This document shows, in pieces, positions 17,025-26,889 of a stretch of 64,000 bases of DNA (position 1 is the first letter of the stretch; each line of letters begins with the position of its first letter). Source of the DNA: Salipiger sp. CCB-MM3 (GTDB lineage: Bacteria > Pseudomonadota > Alphaproteobacteria > Rhodobacterales > Rhodobacteraceae); NCBI RefSeq assembly GCF_001687105.1, contig NZ_CP014599.1:124001-188000 (forward strand). Direction: 5' to 3'. The notes under the pieces are model-generated. The model had not been told where the DNA came from, ran no database searches, and saw only the letters and a program-made list of their open reading frames with translations. Position numbers and translations under genes: made by a program.

Positions 17025-17858
17025 TCAGCCGCCCGCTTTCGGCAGCACCTGCTCGAACTCATTGCCCTCGGTATCGCGGGCCTTCACCGTCAGTGCCTCG
17101 GTGCCATTGTCGGCATAGCCAAAGCGGAACGTGGGGTTTTCAGAGATCGAGATGCCGCCGTCCATCGCGAAAAGCTGCTCCTCGCCCTGCCAGACTTCGA
17201 GATGGTCGATGAAATGCGCGGGAACAAAAAGCTGGGTGATCTGGTCGCGCTGCAGCCCGGAGTAATTGGGATGGCGGATCTGGATCTGCGCCTCGCGCCG
17301 CGCCACCGACTGCTCGGGTTGTTGCCCGGACTGCTGCTCGGGCTGCGCCGCCCCGAAGAGCCGCAGCTTCATCTGCCCCATGGCCGCCAGCGCCGCCGCG
17401 GGCACTTTGGTGGCTGGGGCCGAGCAGCCGCCCGAGGCCTTGACGAAGCGCCCGTCCATGCGCAGCCCCTCTGGCGTCTCGGCGATCACCCGCACGTTGG
17501 AATATTGGTTCACCCGCACCCGCAGCTCGAAATCGAGCGGTGCCATGGCGGCGCCGAAGCTGAAGGTTCCGGCGACCGGCGCGGGGTTCTCGTCGACCAC
17601 CACGGTGGCGCCGGTGATCGTGGCGGCGGGGTCGGTCTGTACGATATGCACCGGCACGGTGGCGGCATCTTCGGCGCGATGCGGTGCCTCGACGGTAAAG
17701 AGGCTGCCTGCCGGCGCGATCTCTGCCGCGCCAGTGACATCCGCGCGCAAGTCCTGCCACGTGGGGCTCTGTGCAAGCGGGTTGGGCGCGTCGGCGGCCA
17801 TTGCCGCGCCGCCGATCAGCAGCGCCAGCAGCGGGGCCGCAAGGGTCTTGGGCTCCAT
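17025..17858 (-). CDS. Quinoprotein dehydrogenase-associated SoxYZ-like carrier protein
   Basis: 277 residues with a signal peptide of about 22. A SoxY-like N-terminal part ends in K-A-S-G-G-C-S-A-P-A with Cys145, in the place of the sulphur-carrying cysteine of SoxY. A SoxZ-like C-terminal part (about 185-270) contains the H-P-N-Y-S-G-L-Q and R-F-G-Y-A-D segments. A low-complexity Gln/Pro linker near 165-185 joins them. Such fused carriers occur next to PQQ-dependent dehydrogenases; their cargo is not established. The gene is divergent from the metallohydrolase at 17991, another member of this proposed relay. Confidence 0.85.
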   Translation of the reverse strand: MEPKTLAAPLLALLIGGAAMAADAPNPLAQSPTWQDLRADVTGAAEIAPAGSLFTVEAPHRAEDAATVPVHIVQTDPAATITGATVVVDENPAPVAGTFSFGAAMAPLDFELRVRVNQYSNVRVIAETPEGLRMDGRFVKASGGCSAPATKVPAAALAAMGQMKLRLFGAAQPEQQSGQQPEQSVARREAQIQIRHPNYSGLQRDQITQLFVPAHFIDHLEVWQGEEQLFAMDGGISISENPTFRFGYADNGTEALTVKARDTEGNEFEQVLPKAGG

Positions 17859-17922
17859 GCTCTCCTCCTATCTCCGATCCCCGATGTCTGCGGGCAGTTT
17901 GCCTGAGGACACTCCGCGCGGG

Positions 17923-17942
17923 TACCGAGCGCATGGTCGGTA
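17923..17942. promoter_or_regulatory. Inverted repeat between divergent relay genes
   Basis: TACCGA and TCGGTA flank 8 nt between the SoxYZ-like gene and the metallohydrolase gene. A related GAACCGA/TCGGTTC repeat occurs in the other divergent region of the island at 28983-29001. It may be a shared operator; the spacers differ (8 against 5), which weakens the match. Confidence 0.4.
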
Positions 17943-17990
17943 TGGATCGGCGGGCGCGGCGGCGCGAGGCTCGGCGCAGGAGGACGCGAG

Positions 17991-19001
17991 ATGTTCGAAG
18001 CGGTGGTGATGGTCTGCGCGGCGCTGGCGGGTGAGCCCTGCCGCGCCGCGCTGGTGCCGGGCTATGAGAGCGCCAGCATGGCCGCCTGCAAAGACGCGCT
18101 GGCGGCCCGCCCGGTGGCGGGCGCAACCTGCCGCGCCGCCGGGCCGGCGCTTGACGTGCGCGAGGTGGCGCCGGGGGTCTTCGTGCACCGCGGCGCGGTG
18201 GCCGAGCCCGATGCGCAGAACGGCGGCGACGCGTCGAACCTCGGCTTCGTCATCGGCCAAAGCGCGGTGGCGGTGGTCGACAGCGGGTCGGCTGCCTGGA
18301 TGGGCGAGGCGCTCTGGCGCGCCATCCGCGCCCGCACGGACCTGCCGGTGCGCTACCTGCTGCTGACCCATGTGCACCCCGATCACGTTCTGGGCGCGCG
18401 GGTGTTCGAGGCGACGGGGGCCGAGGTCATCGGCCATGCCGGGCTGCCGCGGGCGCTGGCGGAGCGGCAGGCGGGCTATCTGGAAAGCCTCGAGCGGCAG
18501 ATCGGGGCGGAGCGCTTTCTCGGCACCGCGCCGCCGCAGGTGACCCGCGGCGTGGAAGCGCGGCTCGAGATCGACCTCGGCGGGCGGGTGCTGGAGCTGC
18601 GCGCCTGGCCGGCGGCGCACAGCAGCACCGATCTGACGGTGCTCGACCGGCAGAGCGGCACGCTGTTTGCCGGCGATCTGCTGTTCGACGCGCATGTGCC
18701 CGCGCTCGACGGCAACCTGCGGGGCTGGCAGGCGGCGCTTGGCGAGATGGCGAAGATCGACGCGCAGCGTGTGGTGCCGGGGCACGGCGGGCCGGTGCTG
18801 GACTGGCCGCAAGGCGCCGCGCCGGTGCTGCGGTATCTGAGCGTACTGGCCGAAGAGACCGCCGCCGCCATCGCCGCCGGTGAGCGGCTGTCGGAGGCCA
18901 TCGCGCATGTGGCGCAGGGCGAGGCCCGGCAGTGGCAGCTTTTCGAGGCATTCAACCCGCGCAACGCGACGCAGGCCTTCACCGAGCTGGAATGGGAATG
19001 A
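17991..19001 (+). CDS. Quinoprotein relay system zinc metallohydrolase (MBL fold)
   Basis: 336 residues, with a short hydrophobic N-terminus that may be a signal. A metallo-beta-lactamase fold is shown by H-V-H-P-D-H at 127-132 and by later A-H-S-S-T-D, G-D-L-L-F-D and P-G-H-G-G-P motifs that supply further metal ligands. Periplasmic hydrolases of this type travel with SoxYZ-like carriers and quinoproteins, where a sulphur-relay role has been proposed. AGGAGG sits 7-12 nt before the ATG. Confidence 0.87.
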   Translation: MFEAVVMVCAALAGEPCRAALVPGYESASMAACKDALAARPVAGATCRAAGPALDVREVAPGVFVHRGAVAEPDAQNGGDASNLGFVIGQSAVAVVDSGSAAWMGEALWRAIRARTDLPVRYLLLTHVHPDHVLGARVFEATGAEVIGHAGLPRALAERQAGYLESLERQIGAERFLGTAPPQVTRGVEARLEIDLGGRVLELRAWPAAHSSTDLTVLDRQSGTLFAGDLLFDAHVPALDGNLRGWQAALGEMAKIDAQRVVPGHGGPVLDWPQGAAPVLRYLSVLAEETAAAIAAGERLSEAIAHVAQGEARQWQLFEAFNPRNATQAFTELEWE

Positions 19002-19042
19002 GTCCGCTCCGAGACCCGCACCCGCAGCGCCAGCGGAAGGCT

Positions 19043-19099
19043 GCGTATTTTTAAAGAGAAGAAGCAGGGGACGGTCCCTTCTTCTCTTTAAAAATACGC
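19043..19099. terminator. Long perfect inverted repeat between convergent genes
   Basis: Two 22-nt arms (19043-19064 and 19078-19099) are exact reverse complements around CAGGGGACGGTCC, and the left arm starts GCGTATTTTTAAAGAGAAGA. The hairpin contains T- and A-runs, so it could terminate transcription both ways between the metallohydrolase gene and the minus-strand gene at 19169. Single arms recur at 4837-4859 and 37824-37846. Confidence 0.65.
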
Positions 19100-19168
19100 C
19101 CGCCGGAGGCGTCCTGAACCCTCCGGCGGCGCGGCGCGGGGCAAGCGGCCTAGGTCAGCTCCCGGGGG

Positions 19169-19798
19169 TCAGCCCCCCTCGCGCCCGGCCTCGGCGAGGA
19201 TCTGGGCGATGGCATAGAGGCGCTTTTCCAAAAGCTGCGGCGTCTCGCACAGGTAGGTGATCGTGTGCTGGCGGTCGGTGAAGATGCGCTGGTCCCAGTC
19301 GATCTGTTCCTCCAGCGCGTCGACCCGGTCGAAATCGGGGTCGGCCTTGGCCATCTGCGCTTCCATCTCGGCGCGGGCGGCGTCGATCTTTTCCGACAGC
19401 GCGATCTGGCTGAGGGAAAATTTCCCGATGCCGTCGAGGATCCGTGTGCGGCGCGCGGCAAGCCGGTTGAAGACCTCGCCAAAGACCGCCCCCATCAGCG
19501 CCATGTCGCGGCCCTCGGTTTCGGCAAAGGTGGCAACCTCGGCGCGTGCGGCCTCGAGGTCCACGCGGCGCAGCGCCAGCAGCTCGGCCAGCTCATCGGC
19601 AGCGGCGCCAGCGGCGCCTTCGGGGCGGGTTTCGGGCAGCGGCTGCGGCCACATCAGACCTGCCGAGAGCCGCTCGACCTTGCGCTGCACGCAGGGCCAT
19701 GTGGGGTCGGAGAAATCCGCCGCCTGCGCCGCCGGCCCGGCCAGCGTGAGCGCGGCGGCGAGCGCGAGACCTCCCCGGAACATTCCCTGTCTGATCAT
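19169..19798 (-). CDS. Secreted coiled-coil hypothetical protein
   Basis: 209 residues from ATG 19798, chosen because AGGAGGAAG precedes it and a clean signal peptide (about 27 residues ending A-A-Q-A-A-D) follows. The mature protein is Ala/Glu/Arg-rich and likely helical, with long heptad-like stretches at about 70-180. Only two cysteines are seen, near W-P-C-V and Y-L-C-E. Such proteins occur in roseobacter XoxF clusters, but no function is known to me. It is divergent from flhA. Confidence 0.75.
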   Translation of the reverse strand: MIRQGMFRGGLALAAALTLAGPAAQAADFSDPTWPCVQRKVERLSAGLMWPQPLPETRPEGAAGAAADELAELLALRRVDLEAARAEVATFAETEGRDMALMGAVFGEVFNRLAARRTRILDGIGKFSLSQIALSEKIDAARAEMEAQMAKADPDFDRVDALEEQIDWDQRIFTDRQHTITYLCETPQLLEKRLYAIAQILAEAGREGG

Positions 19799-19867
19799 GG
19801 TCTTCCTCCTGCTTGCGGGGCCGCGTTTTCCCTGCTTGCAGGCTGCGCTTTCAAGGCTCTGCGGGGA

Positions 19868-19897
19868 ATACCCACCATTGGCGGTATTGTTGGGTAT
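19868..19897. promoter_or_regulatory. Inverted repeat upstream of flhA
   Basis: ATACCC (19868-19873) and GGGTAT (19892-19897) flank 18 nt in the divergent region between the secreted coiled-coil gene and flhA. A partly related CCCATAC follows at 19909-19915. It is a plausible activator site for the formaldehyde genes. No consensus is known to me for comparison. Confidence 0.35.
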
Positions 19898-19982
19898 GCA
19901 ACGGCGCACCCATACTCGCCTCAACCGCGGGACCCGTCTCGGGACCCGATGCGCAAGGATTTTCACTCAGGAGGAGGACTGC

Positions 19983-21110
<1,128 letters not shown>

Positions 21111-21113
21111 GAC

Positions 21114-21938
21114 ATGGAAGTTGTGGCGGAAAACATCAGCTTCGGCGGGCGGCAGACCGTCTACCGGCACGGCTCGGAGGCCTGCGGCTGCGACATGACC
21201 TTCGCGGTCTATATGCCGCCGCAGGCCGAGGCCGGCCCGGTGCCGGTGCTGTGGTATCTCTCGGGGCTGACCTGCACGCATGAGAACGCGATGACCAAGG
21301 GCGGCTTTCAGGAGCATGCCTCGCTGCACGGGCTGGCGGTGGTGTTTCCCGACACCTCGCCGCGCGGGCCGCAGGTGGCCGATGACGAGGCCTATGATCT
21401 GGGGCAGGGCGCGGGGTTTTACGTCAACGCCAAGCGCGAGCCGTGGAAGCCGCATTACCGCATGTACGACTATATCACCGACGAGCTGCGCGGCCTCGTT
21501 GCTGGCATGGAGGGGATCGGCGCGCGCCATGGCATCACCGGCCATTCCATGGGCGGGCATGGCGCGCTGACGTTGGCGATGCGCAACCCCGATCTCTACG
21601 ACAGCCTGTCGGCCTTTGCGCCGATTGCCCATCCCACCCAGTCGGACTGGGGGCGCAAACAGCTCTCGGCCTATCTCGGCGACGACGAGGGATGCTGGGC
21701 GGGGCATGATTCCACGCTGCTGATGGAGGAGCGCGGCTGGAAGGGAGAGATCCTCGTGGATCAGGGGGCGCGCGACCAGTTTCTCGACCTGCTGAAGCCC
21801 GAGGCGCTGGCCGGGGCGATGACAAAGCGGCGTCAGCCGGGGGTGCTGCGGATGCAGCCCGGCTACGACCATTCGTATTTTTTCGTGAACACATTCGCCG
21901 GCGACCACGTCGCCTGGCATGCGGCCCGGCTTGCCTGA
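21114..21938 (+). CDS. fghA: S-formylglutathione hydrolase
   Basis: 274 residues of the esterase D family. It hydrolyses S-formylglutathione to formate and glutathione. The nucleophile is Ser145 in G-H-S-M-G-G-H-G. The oxyanion region W-Y-L-S-G-L-T-C-T and the N-terminal S-F-G-G-R-Q match the family. It is in the same operon as flhA. No formate dehydrogenase is present in the window, so formate must be handled elsewhere. Confidence 0.95.
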   Translation: MEVVAENISFGGRQTVYRHGSEACGCDMTFAVYMPPQAEAGPVPVLWYLSGLTCTHENAMTKGGFQEHASLHGLAVVFPDTSPRGPQVADDEAYDLGQGAGFYVNAKREPWKPHYRMYDYITDELRGLVAGMEGIGARHGITGHSMGGHGALTLAMRNPDLYDSLSAFAPIAHPTQSDWGRKQLSAYLGDDEGCWAGHDSTLLMEERGWKGEILVDQGARDQFLDLLKPEALAGAMTKRRQPGVLRMQPGYDHSYFFVNTFAGDHVAWHAARLA

Positions 21939-21966
21939 GCCCCGGCCCAGAAGGAGGAGACAAGGC

Positions 21967-22365
21967 ATGTTTCAAAGAATGCTCGCAGCCGCGCTGATGG
22001 TGACGCTTTCGGGAGGCGCCGCGCTTGCCGACATGGAAGGCGACGCCGACGCGGGCGAGAAGGTGTTTCGCAAGTGCAAGGCCTGCCACATGGTCGGCGC
22101 CGATGCCGAGAACCGGGTCGGCCCGGTGCTGAACGGCATCGTCGGCCGCGAGATCGCGGCGGAAGAGGGCTTTGACTATTCCGACGCGCTGACCGAGCTG
22201 GCCGCCGAGAAGGGCAGCTGGACCGCCGAGGAACTGGCGGCCTTTCTCGAGAAGCCGCGGGATTATGCCAAGGGCACCAAGATGTCCTTTGCCGGGCTGC
22301 GCAAGGAAGAGGATCGCGCTGACGTGATCGCCTATCTGTCCGGTTTCGAAGCGGGCGGCTCATGA
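21967..22365 (+). CDS. Class I cytochrome c, CycB-like
   Basis: 132 residues with a signal peptide of about 21. One haem site is C-K-A-C-H (Cys37, Cys40, His41), and the Met ligand is likely in G-T-K-M-S-F. It resembles the cytochrome c2/c550 type. The position between fghA and xoxF is similar to that of cycB (c553i) in Paracoccus, so it may accept electrons from XoxF or XoxG. It starts 28 nt after fghA, with AAGGAGGAG upstream. Confidence 0.85.
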   Translation: MFQRMLAAALMVTLSGGAALADMEGDADAGEKVFRKCKACHMVGADAENRVGPVLNGIVGREIAAEEGFDYSDALTELAAEKGSWTAEELAAFLEKPRDYAKGTKMSFAGLRKEEDRADVIAYLSGFEAGGS

Positions 22366-22500
22366 GCCGCTGAACGGAATTCCGGGGGCGGCGGGAGGAG
22401 GATCGCCAAACCCGGATGAGCCCACGAGGTCTCTGTCGCCGCAAGGCGGACCCCGCGGGACAACGAGGCGGCTTGCGTCGCCATACCAAGGGAGAAGGAA

Positions 22501-24303
22501 ATGAAGAGACGGCTGCTACTGACGTCTGGCGTGGCCCTATGCGCCGCGTCCATGGCGATGGCGAATGACGACCTCATGACCCAGATGGACAATCCCGCGC
22601 AATGGGCGATCCAGACGGGCGATTATGCAAACCAGCGCTATTCCGAGCTGGACAAGATCAACAAGGACAACGTCGGCGACCTGCAGGTGGCATGGACGTT
22701 CTCCACCGGCGTGCTGCGCGGCCATGAGGGCTCGCCGCTGGTGGTCGGGGACACGATGTTCGTGCACACACCGTTCCCGAACATCGTCTATGCGCTCGAC
22801 CTCAAAGAAGACGGCAAGATCAAATGGCGCTATGAGCCCAAGCAGGATCCGGACGTCATCCCGGTGATGTGCTGCGACACGGTGAACCGCGGTGTTGCCT
22901 ATGCCGATGGCAAGATCTTCCTGCATCAGGCCGACACCAAGGTCGTGGCGCTCAGCGCCGAGACCGGCGAAGTGCTCTGGGAGGTGATGAACGGCGACGC
23001 CGCGAAGGGCGAGACCAACACCGCCACCGTGATGCCGGTGAAGGACAAGGTGATCGTCGGCATCTCGGGCGGCGAGTTCGGCGTGCGCGGCTCGGTCACC
23101 GCCTACAACATGGAGACCGGCGAGCAGGAGTGGCGCGCCTATTCCATGGGTCCGGACGAAGACATCCTGATGGACCCGGAAAACACCACCCATCTGGGCA
23201 AACCGGTGGGCGCGGATTCGGGCACCAACACATGGGAAGGCGATCAGTGGATGATCGGCGGCGGCACCACTTGGGGCTGGTATTCCTATGATCCCGAGGC
23301 CGACCTGATCTACTACGGCACCGGCAACCCCTCGACCTGGAACCCGGCGCAGCGCCCGGGCGACAACCGCTGGTCGATGACCGTGATGGCGCGTGACCCC
23401 GACGACGGCATGGCCAAATGGGTCTACCAGATGACCCCGCATGACGAGTGGGACTACGACGGTATCAACGAAATGATCCTCACGGATCAGGAGATGGACG
23501 GCGAGGCGCGCAAGCTGCTGACCCACTTCGACCGCAACGGTCTGGCCTATACGATGGACCGGATCAGCGGCGAGCTTCTGGTGGCCGAGAAATACGACCC
23601 GGCGGTGAACTGGACCACCGGCGTCGACATGGACCCGGAGTCCGAGACCTATGGCCGCCCCGCGGTCGTGGCCGAGTATTCCACCGAGCAGAACGGCGAG
23701 GATGTGAACTCGACCGGCATCTGTCCGGCGGCGCTTGGCTCCAAGGACCAGCAGCCGGCGTCCTATTCGCCGAAGACCGAACTGTTCTACGTGCCGACCA
23801 ACCACGTCTGCATGGACTACGAGCCGTTCCGCGTGAGCTACACCGCCGGTCAGCCCTATGTGGGCGCGACGCTGGCGATGTATCCGGCGCCCGACAGCCA
23901 TGGCGGCATGGGCAACTTCATCGCGTGGGACAATATCGCGGGCGAGATCAAATGGTCGATCCCCGAGCAGTTCTCGGTCTGGTCGGGTGCTCTGGCCACC
24001 GCGGGTGACGTGGTCTTCTACGGCACGCTCGAGGGCTACCTGAAGGCGGTCGATTCAGAGACCGGCGACGAGCTCTATCGCTTCAAGACGCCTTCGGGGA
24101 TCATCGGCAACGTGATGACCTACGAGCATGACGGCAAGCAGTACGTCGGCATCCTGTCGGGTGTCGGGGGCTGGGCCGGCATCGGTCTTGCCGCGGGCCT
24201 GACCAACCCCAACGACGGTCTGGGCGCGGTCGGCGGCTATTCGGCCCTGTCCGACTACACCGCGCTTGGCGGCCAGCTGACGGTCTTCGCTCTGCCCGAG
24301 TGA
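22501..24303 (+). CDS. xoxF: Lanthanide-type PQQ methanol dehydrogenase XoxF
   Basis: 600 residues with a signal peptide of about 22; it acts in the periplasm. It is an eight-bladed quinoprotein propeller oxidising methanol with PQQ. The vicinal disulphide is Cys124-Cys125 (V-M-C-C-D). The active site carries W-D-Y-D-G with Asp318 and Asp320; the second Asp is the residue that marks lanthanide-dependent XoxF and is Ala in calcium-type MxaF. No mxaF or mxaI is present. GGGAGAAGG precedes the start. A 10-bp stem hairpin follows at 24320-24350. Confidence 0.96.
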   Translation: MKRRLLLTSGVALCAASMAMANDDLMTQMDNPAQWAIQTGDYANQRYSELDKINKDNVGDLQVAWTFSTGVLRGHEGSPLVVGDTMFVHTPFPNIVYALDLKEDGKIKWRYEPKQDPDVIPVMCCDTVNRGVAYADGKIFLHQADTKVVALSAETGEVLWEVMNGDAAKGETNTATVMPVKDKVIVGISGGEFGVRGSVTAYNMETGEQEWRAYSMGPDEDILMDPENTTHLGKPVGADSGTNTWEGDQWMIGGGTTWGWYSYDPEADLIYYGTGNPSTWNPAQRPGDNRWSMTVMARDPDDGMAKWVYQMTPHDEWDYDGINEMILTDQEMDGEARKLLTHFDRNGLAYTMDRISGELLVAEKYDPAVNWTTGVDMDPESETYGRPAVVAEYSTEQNGEDVNSTGICPAALGSKDQQPASYSPKTELFYVPTNHVCMDYEPFRVSYTAGQPYVGATLAMYPAPDSHGGMGNFIAWDNIAGEIKWSIPEQFSVWSGALATAGDVVFYGTLEGYLKAVDSETGDELYRFKTPSGIIGNVMTYEHDGKQYVGILSGVGGWAGIGLAAGLTNPNDGLGAVGGYSALSDYTALGGQLTVFALPE

Positions 24304-24319
24304 TCCGCAGCCGTGAAGG

Positions 24320-24350
24320 GCGCCGGCGAGAGCAGAGCTTTCGCCGGCGC
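24320..24350 (+). terminator. Hairpin between xoxF and xoxG
   Basis: GCGCCGGCGA (24320-24329) and TCGCCGGCGC (24341-24350) form a perfect 10-bp stem with an 11-nt loop. There is no T-run. It probably protects the xoxF 3' end or thins transcription into xoxG, giving more XoxF than XoxG. Confidence 0.6.
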
Positions 24351-24385
24351 ATCCCTCCGAAAGACAGTTTCAGGACCCTTATGCC

Positions 24386-24919
24386 ATGACCCCAAAGCTT
24401 ACCCTCCTTGCCGCCGCTGGCCTGCTTGCGGCCTTCCCGATGGCGGGGGCGCTCAATGCCGCCAACGTCTCGATGGACGATCCCAATATCGCCGTCGATT
24501 ACGAGGAAGGCGGCCGCTATTACACCGAGGATGGCATTCCGACCTTCAACATCACCGATGAGGGTGCGGTGGACTGGCCGACCTTCTCGGGGTTCCGCCG
24601 CTATCACGCCGAATGCCACGTCTGCCACGGCCCCGATGGCGAGGGCTCGACCTATGCGCCGGCGCTGAAGAACTCGGCGATCGAGATGGATTACTATGAT
24701 TTCGTCGACACGGTGGTGAACGGACGCAAAAAGGTCGGCGCGGCCGAAAACTCGGTGATGCCCGCCTTTGGCACCAACCCCAACGTGATGTGCTACCTCG
24801 ACGACATTTACACATATCTCAAGGCGCATGGCTCGGGCGCGATCGACCGTGGCCGTCCTGCCAAGAAGGAGCCCAAGAGTGAAACCTTCACCGAGATGGA
24901 AGATGCCTGCATGGGCTGA
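24386..24919 (+). CDS. xoxG: Cytochrome c XoxG, electron acceptor of XoxF
   Basis: 177 residues with a signal peptide of about 25. One haem motif, C-H-V-C-H, is at 77-81. The segment Y-T-E-D-G-I-P-T-F-N-I and the mature length match the methanol-metabolism c-type cytochromes found after xoxF. The Met ligand is probably in V-M-P-A-F-G. It takes electrons from XoxF in the periplasm. The end overlaps xoxJ by 17 nt. Confidence 0.92.
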   Translation: MTPKLTLLAAAGLLAAFPMAGALNAANVSMDDPNIAVDYEEGGRYYTEDGIPTFNITDEGAVDWPTFSGFRRYHAECHVCHGPDGEGSTYAPALKNSAIEMDYYDFVDTVVNGRKKVGAAENSVMPAFGTNPNVMCYLDDIYTYLKAHGSGAIDRGRPAKKEPKSETFTEMEDACMG

Positions 24920-25754
24920 GGAAAAGCGCCGCATCCTCATCGCGGCGCTGGTGGCCCTGCTTGCCTCCCATGCGGGGCCGGGCGCGGCGCAGACCTCGGA
25001 TCTTGTGTCCAAGACGCATCTGAGGGTCTGCGCCGATCCCGCCAATGATCCGATGTCGATGGAGGACGGATCGGGCTATGAGAACAAGCTGGCCGAGCTG
25101 ATCTCCAGCAAGCTCGAACGATCGGTCAGCTATACGTGGTTTCCCATGGCCACCGGCTTTATCCGCCAGACGCTCAAGGCCGGAAAATGCGACGTGGTGA
25201 TGGGCTACGCGCAGGGCCATGAGCTGGTGCTCAACACCAACCACTACATGACCTCGGCCTATGTGTTGGTGGTGCCTGCCGACGGAGAGCTCGCCGATGT
25301 GACGCAACTGTCGGACCCGGCGCTGCAGGGGCTGAAGCTGGGGGTGATCGCCGGATCGCCGCCCGCCACGCATATGGCCCGCAATGGTCTCATCGGAAAG
25401 GCGCGGCCCTATCAGCTGGTGGTCGACCGGCGCCATGACAGCCCGGCGGACGACATGCTGACCGACCTCGAGGCGGGCGAGATCGACGCCGCAGTGCTTT
25501 GGGGACCGATCGCCGGACCTCTGGTCAAGCGCGACCATCCGGGGCTGAAGGTGGTGCCGCTGATCCATGAGGCGGGCGCGCCAAAGCTGTTCTACCGCAT
25601 CACCATGGGCGTGCGGCAGGGCGAGAAGGTCTGGCAGCGCCAGCTCAATTCGCTGATCCGCCGCAATCAGGCCGAGATCGACGCGCTGCTGATCGAGGCT
25701 GGCGTGCCGCTCGTGTCGGACATGGGCGAGCAGGTGATCTCGGTGTCGCAATGA
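24903..25754 (+). CDS. xoxJ: XoxJ/MxaJ-like periplasmic solute-binding-fold protein
   Basis: 283 residues from ATG 24903 with a hydrophobic signal (residues about 10-30). The L-R-V-C-A-D-P-A-N-D-P-M-S segment and the later G-Y-A-Q-G-H-E motif match the quinoprotein-associated bacterial solute-binding (family 3) group. XoxJ is thought to help activate XoxF. The start is inside xoxG (17-nt overlap), so translation is coupled; a slightly later start is possible. Confidence 0.88.
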   Translation: MPAWAEEKRRILIAALVALLASHAGPGAAQTSDLVSKTHLRVCADPANDPMSMEDGSGYENKLAELISSKLERSVSYTWFPMATGFIRQTLKAGKCDVVMGYAQGHELVLNTNHYMTSAYVLVVPADGELADVTQLSDPALQGLKLGVIAGSPPATHMARNGLIGKARPYQLVVDRRHDSPADDMLTDLEAGEIDAAVLWGPIAGPLVKRDHPGLKVVPLIHEAGAPKLFYRITMGVRQGEKVWQRQLNSLIRRNQAEIDALLIEAGVPLVSDMGEQVISVSQ

Positions 25755-26281
25755 AGGCTCTGGCGGCGGTGCTGATGCTGCTGCCAGCGCTGGCGTTTGC
25801 GCAGCCGGTGCCCGAGCCCGAAGGCTACCGGATGGAGGCTTATCGCGCGCCGGTGCCAGAGACGCTGGCGGGGGCGCAGGTGGTGGATGCGGATGAAGCA
25901 CATGCCTTGTGGCAATCGGGAGAGGTTGCCTTTGTCGATGTGCTGCCGCAGCCGCCGAAGCCCGACAATCTGCCCGAGGGGACGGTCTGGCGCGCCAAGC
26001 CGCGCGACAGCATCCCCGGTGCCGTCTGGCTGCCCAACACCGGCTATGGCGCCTTGGCCGAGGTCGACGCGCAGTATTTTCGCGACGGGCTGGCAGCGGT
26101 CACCGGCGGCGACAGGGCGCATCCGCTGCTGATCTTCTGCCTCGCCGAGTGCTGGATGAGCTGGAACGCCGCCAAGCGTGCCTTGGCCGAAGGATATGCA
26201 GAGGTTTACTGGCTGCCCGTGGGGACAGACGGGTGGGCCGCGGCAGGCTACCCGCTGGAGCGGGTCACGCCGCGGCAGTGA
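25751..26281 (+). CDS. PQQ-dependent catabolism-associated CxxxCW rhodanese-like protein
   Basis: 176 residues with a signal peptide of about 17. The signature F-C-L-A-E-C-W-M-S-W-N-A-A-K-R-A has Cys130, Cys134 and Trp135, in the place of the rhodanese active loop. Members of this family are found only with PQQ-dependent alcohol oxidation genes; a periplasmic sulphur-handling role would fit the SoxYZ-like carrier at 17025. It overlaps xoxJ by 4 nt and ends the xox operon. Confidence 0.88.
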   Translation: MKALAAVLMLLPALAFAQPVPEPEGYRMEAYRAPVPETLAGAQVVDADEAHALWQSGEVAFVDVLPQPPKPDNLPEGTVWRAKPRDSIPGAVWLPNTGYGALAEVDAQYFRDGLAAVTGGDRAHPLLIFCLAECWMSWNAAKRALAEGYAEVYWLPVGTDGWAAAGYPLERVTPRQ

Positions 26282-26296
26282 TCTGCGGGCGGGCGG

Positions 26297-26767
26297 TCAG
26301 TCCTGAACGCCGCGCCCGAACATCACCATGCGCGACAGCAGCCGCTGCCGGGTCTCGCCGTGCTGGTTCAGCGTCAGCGTCTCGACCGAGACCATCGCCC
26401 GACCGGGGCGCGAGCGCGAGGGTTTGATCTCGGTGATCGTGCTTTCCACATGCAGCACATCGTCCGCGCGGGTCGGCTTGGGCCATGTCACCTCGACCCC
26501 GGCCCCGATCAGCCCCTTGGCGAAGGGCATCGACGACACGAAGAGCTTCATGGTGATCGCCGCCGTGTGCCAGCCGCTGGCGGCCAGCCCTTCGAACAGG
26601 CTGTCTTTGGCCGCTTCTTCGTCGAGGTGGAAGGGCTGGGGGTCGTAATCGGCGGCGAAGGCCTTGATCTGCGCCGCGTCCAGCGCGTGGGTGCCGCTGA
26701 CGAAACGATCCCCGACGGCGATATCTTCGAGGTAGAGATCGCGGGGCAGGGGGGCTGTATCGGTCAT
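26297..26767 (-). CDS. MaoC-like hot-dog dehydratase
   Basis: 156 residues with the MaoC hydratase layout. The active-site stretch F-A-A-D-Y-D-P-Q-P-F-H-L-D contains the Asp and His typical of the fold, and G-L-A-A-S-G-W-H-T follows. It is expected to hydrate or dehydrate an enoyl-CoA. It is convergent with the CxxxCW gene (15 nt apart) and has no obvious link to methanol oxidation. Confidence 0.85.
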   Translation of the reverse strand: MTDTAPLPRDLYLEDIAVGDRFVSGTHALDAAQIKAFAADYDPQPFHLDEEAAKDSLFEGLAASGWHTAAITMKLFVSSMPFAKGLIGAGVEVTWPKPTRADDVLHVESTITEIKPSRSRPGRAMVSVETLTLNQHGETRQRLLSRMVMFGRGVQD

Positions 26768-26889
26768 GGCGGCTGGGGTCCTCGGCTGATCGTGGTCCCA
26801 AAGCTATGCGCAACGCGGGCGGGCGCGTCCAGCCCCGTGACGCAGCCCCCTGACTCGGCCCCATGACGCAGCCAACTGACGCGGCGGCG

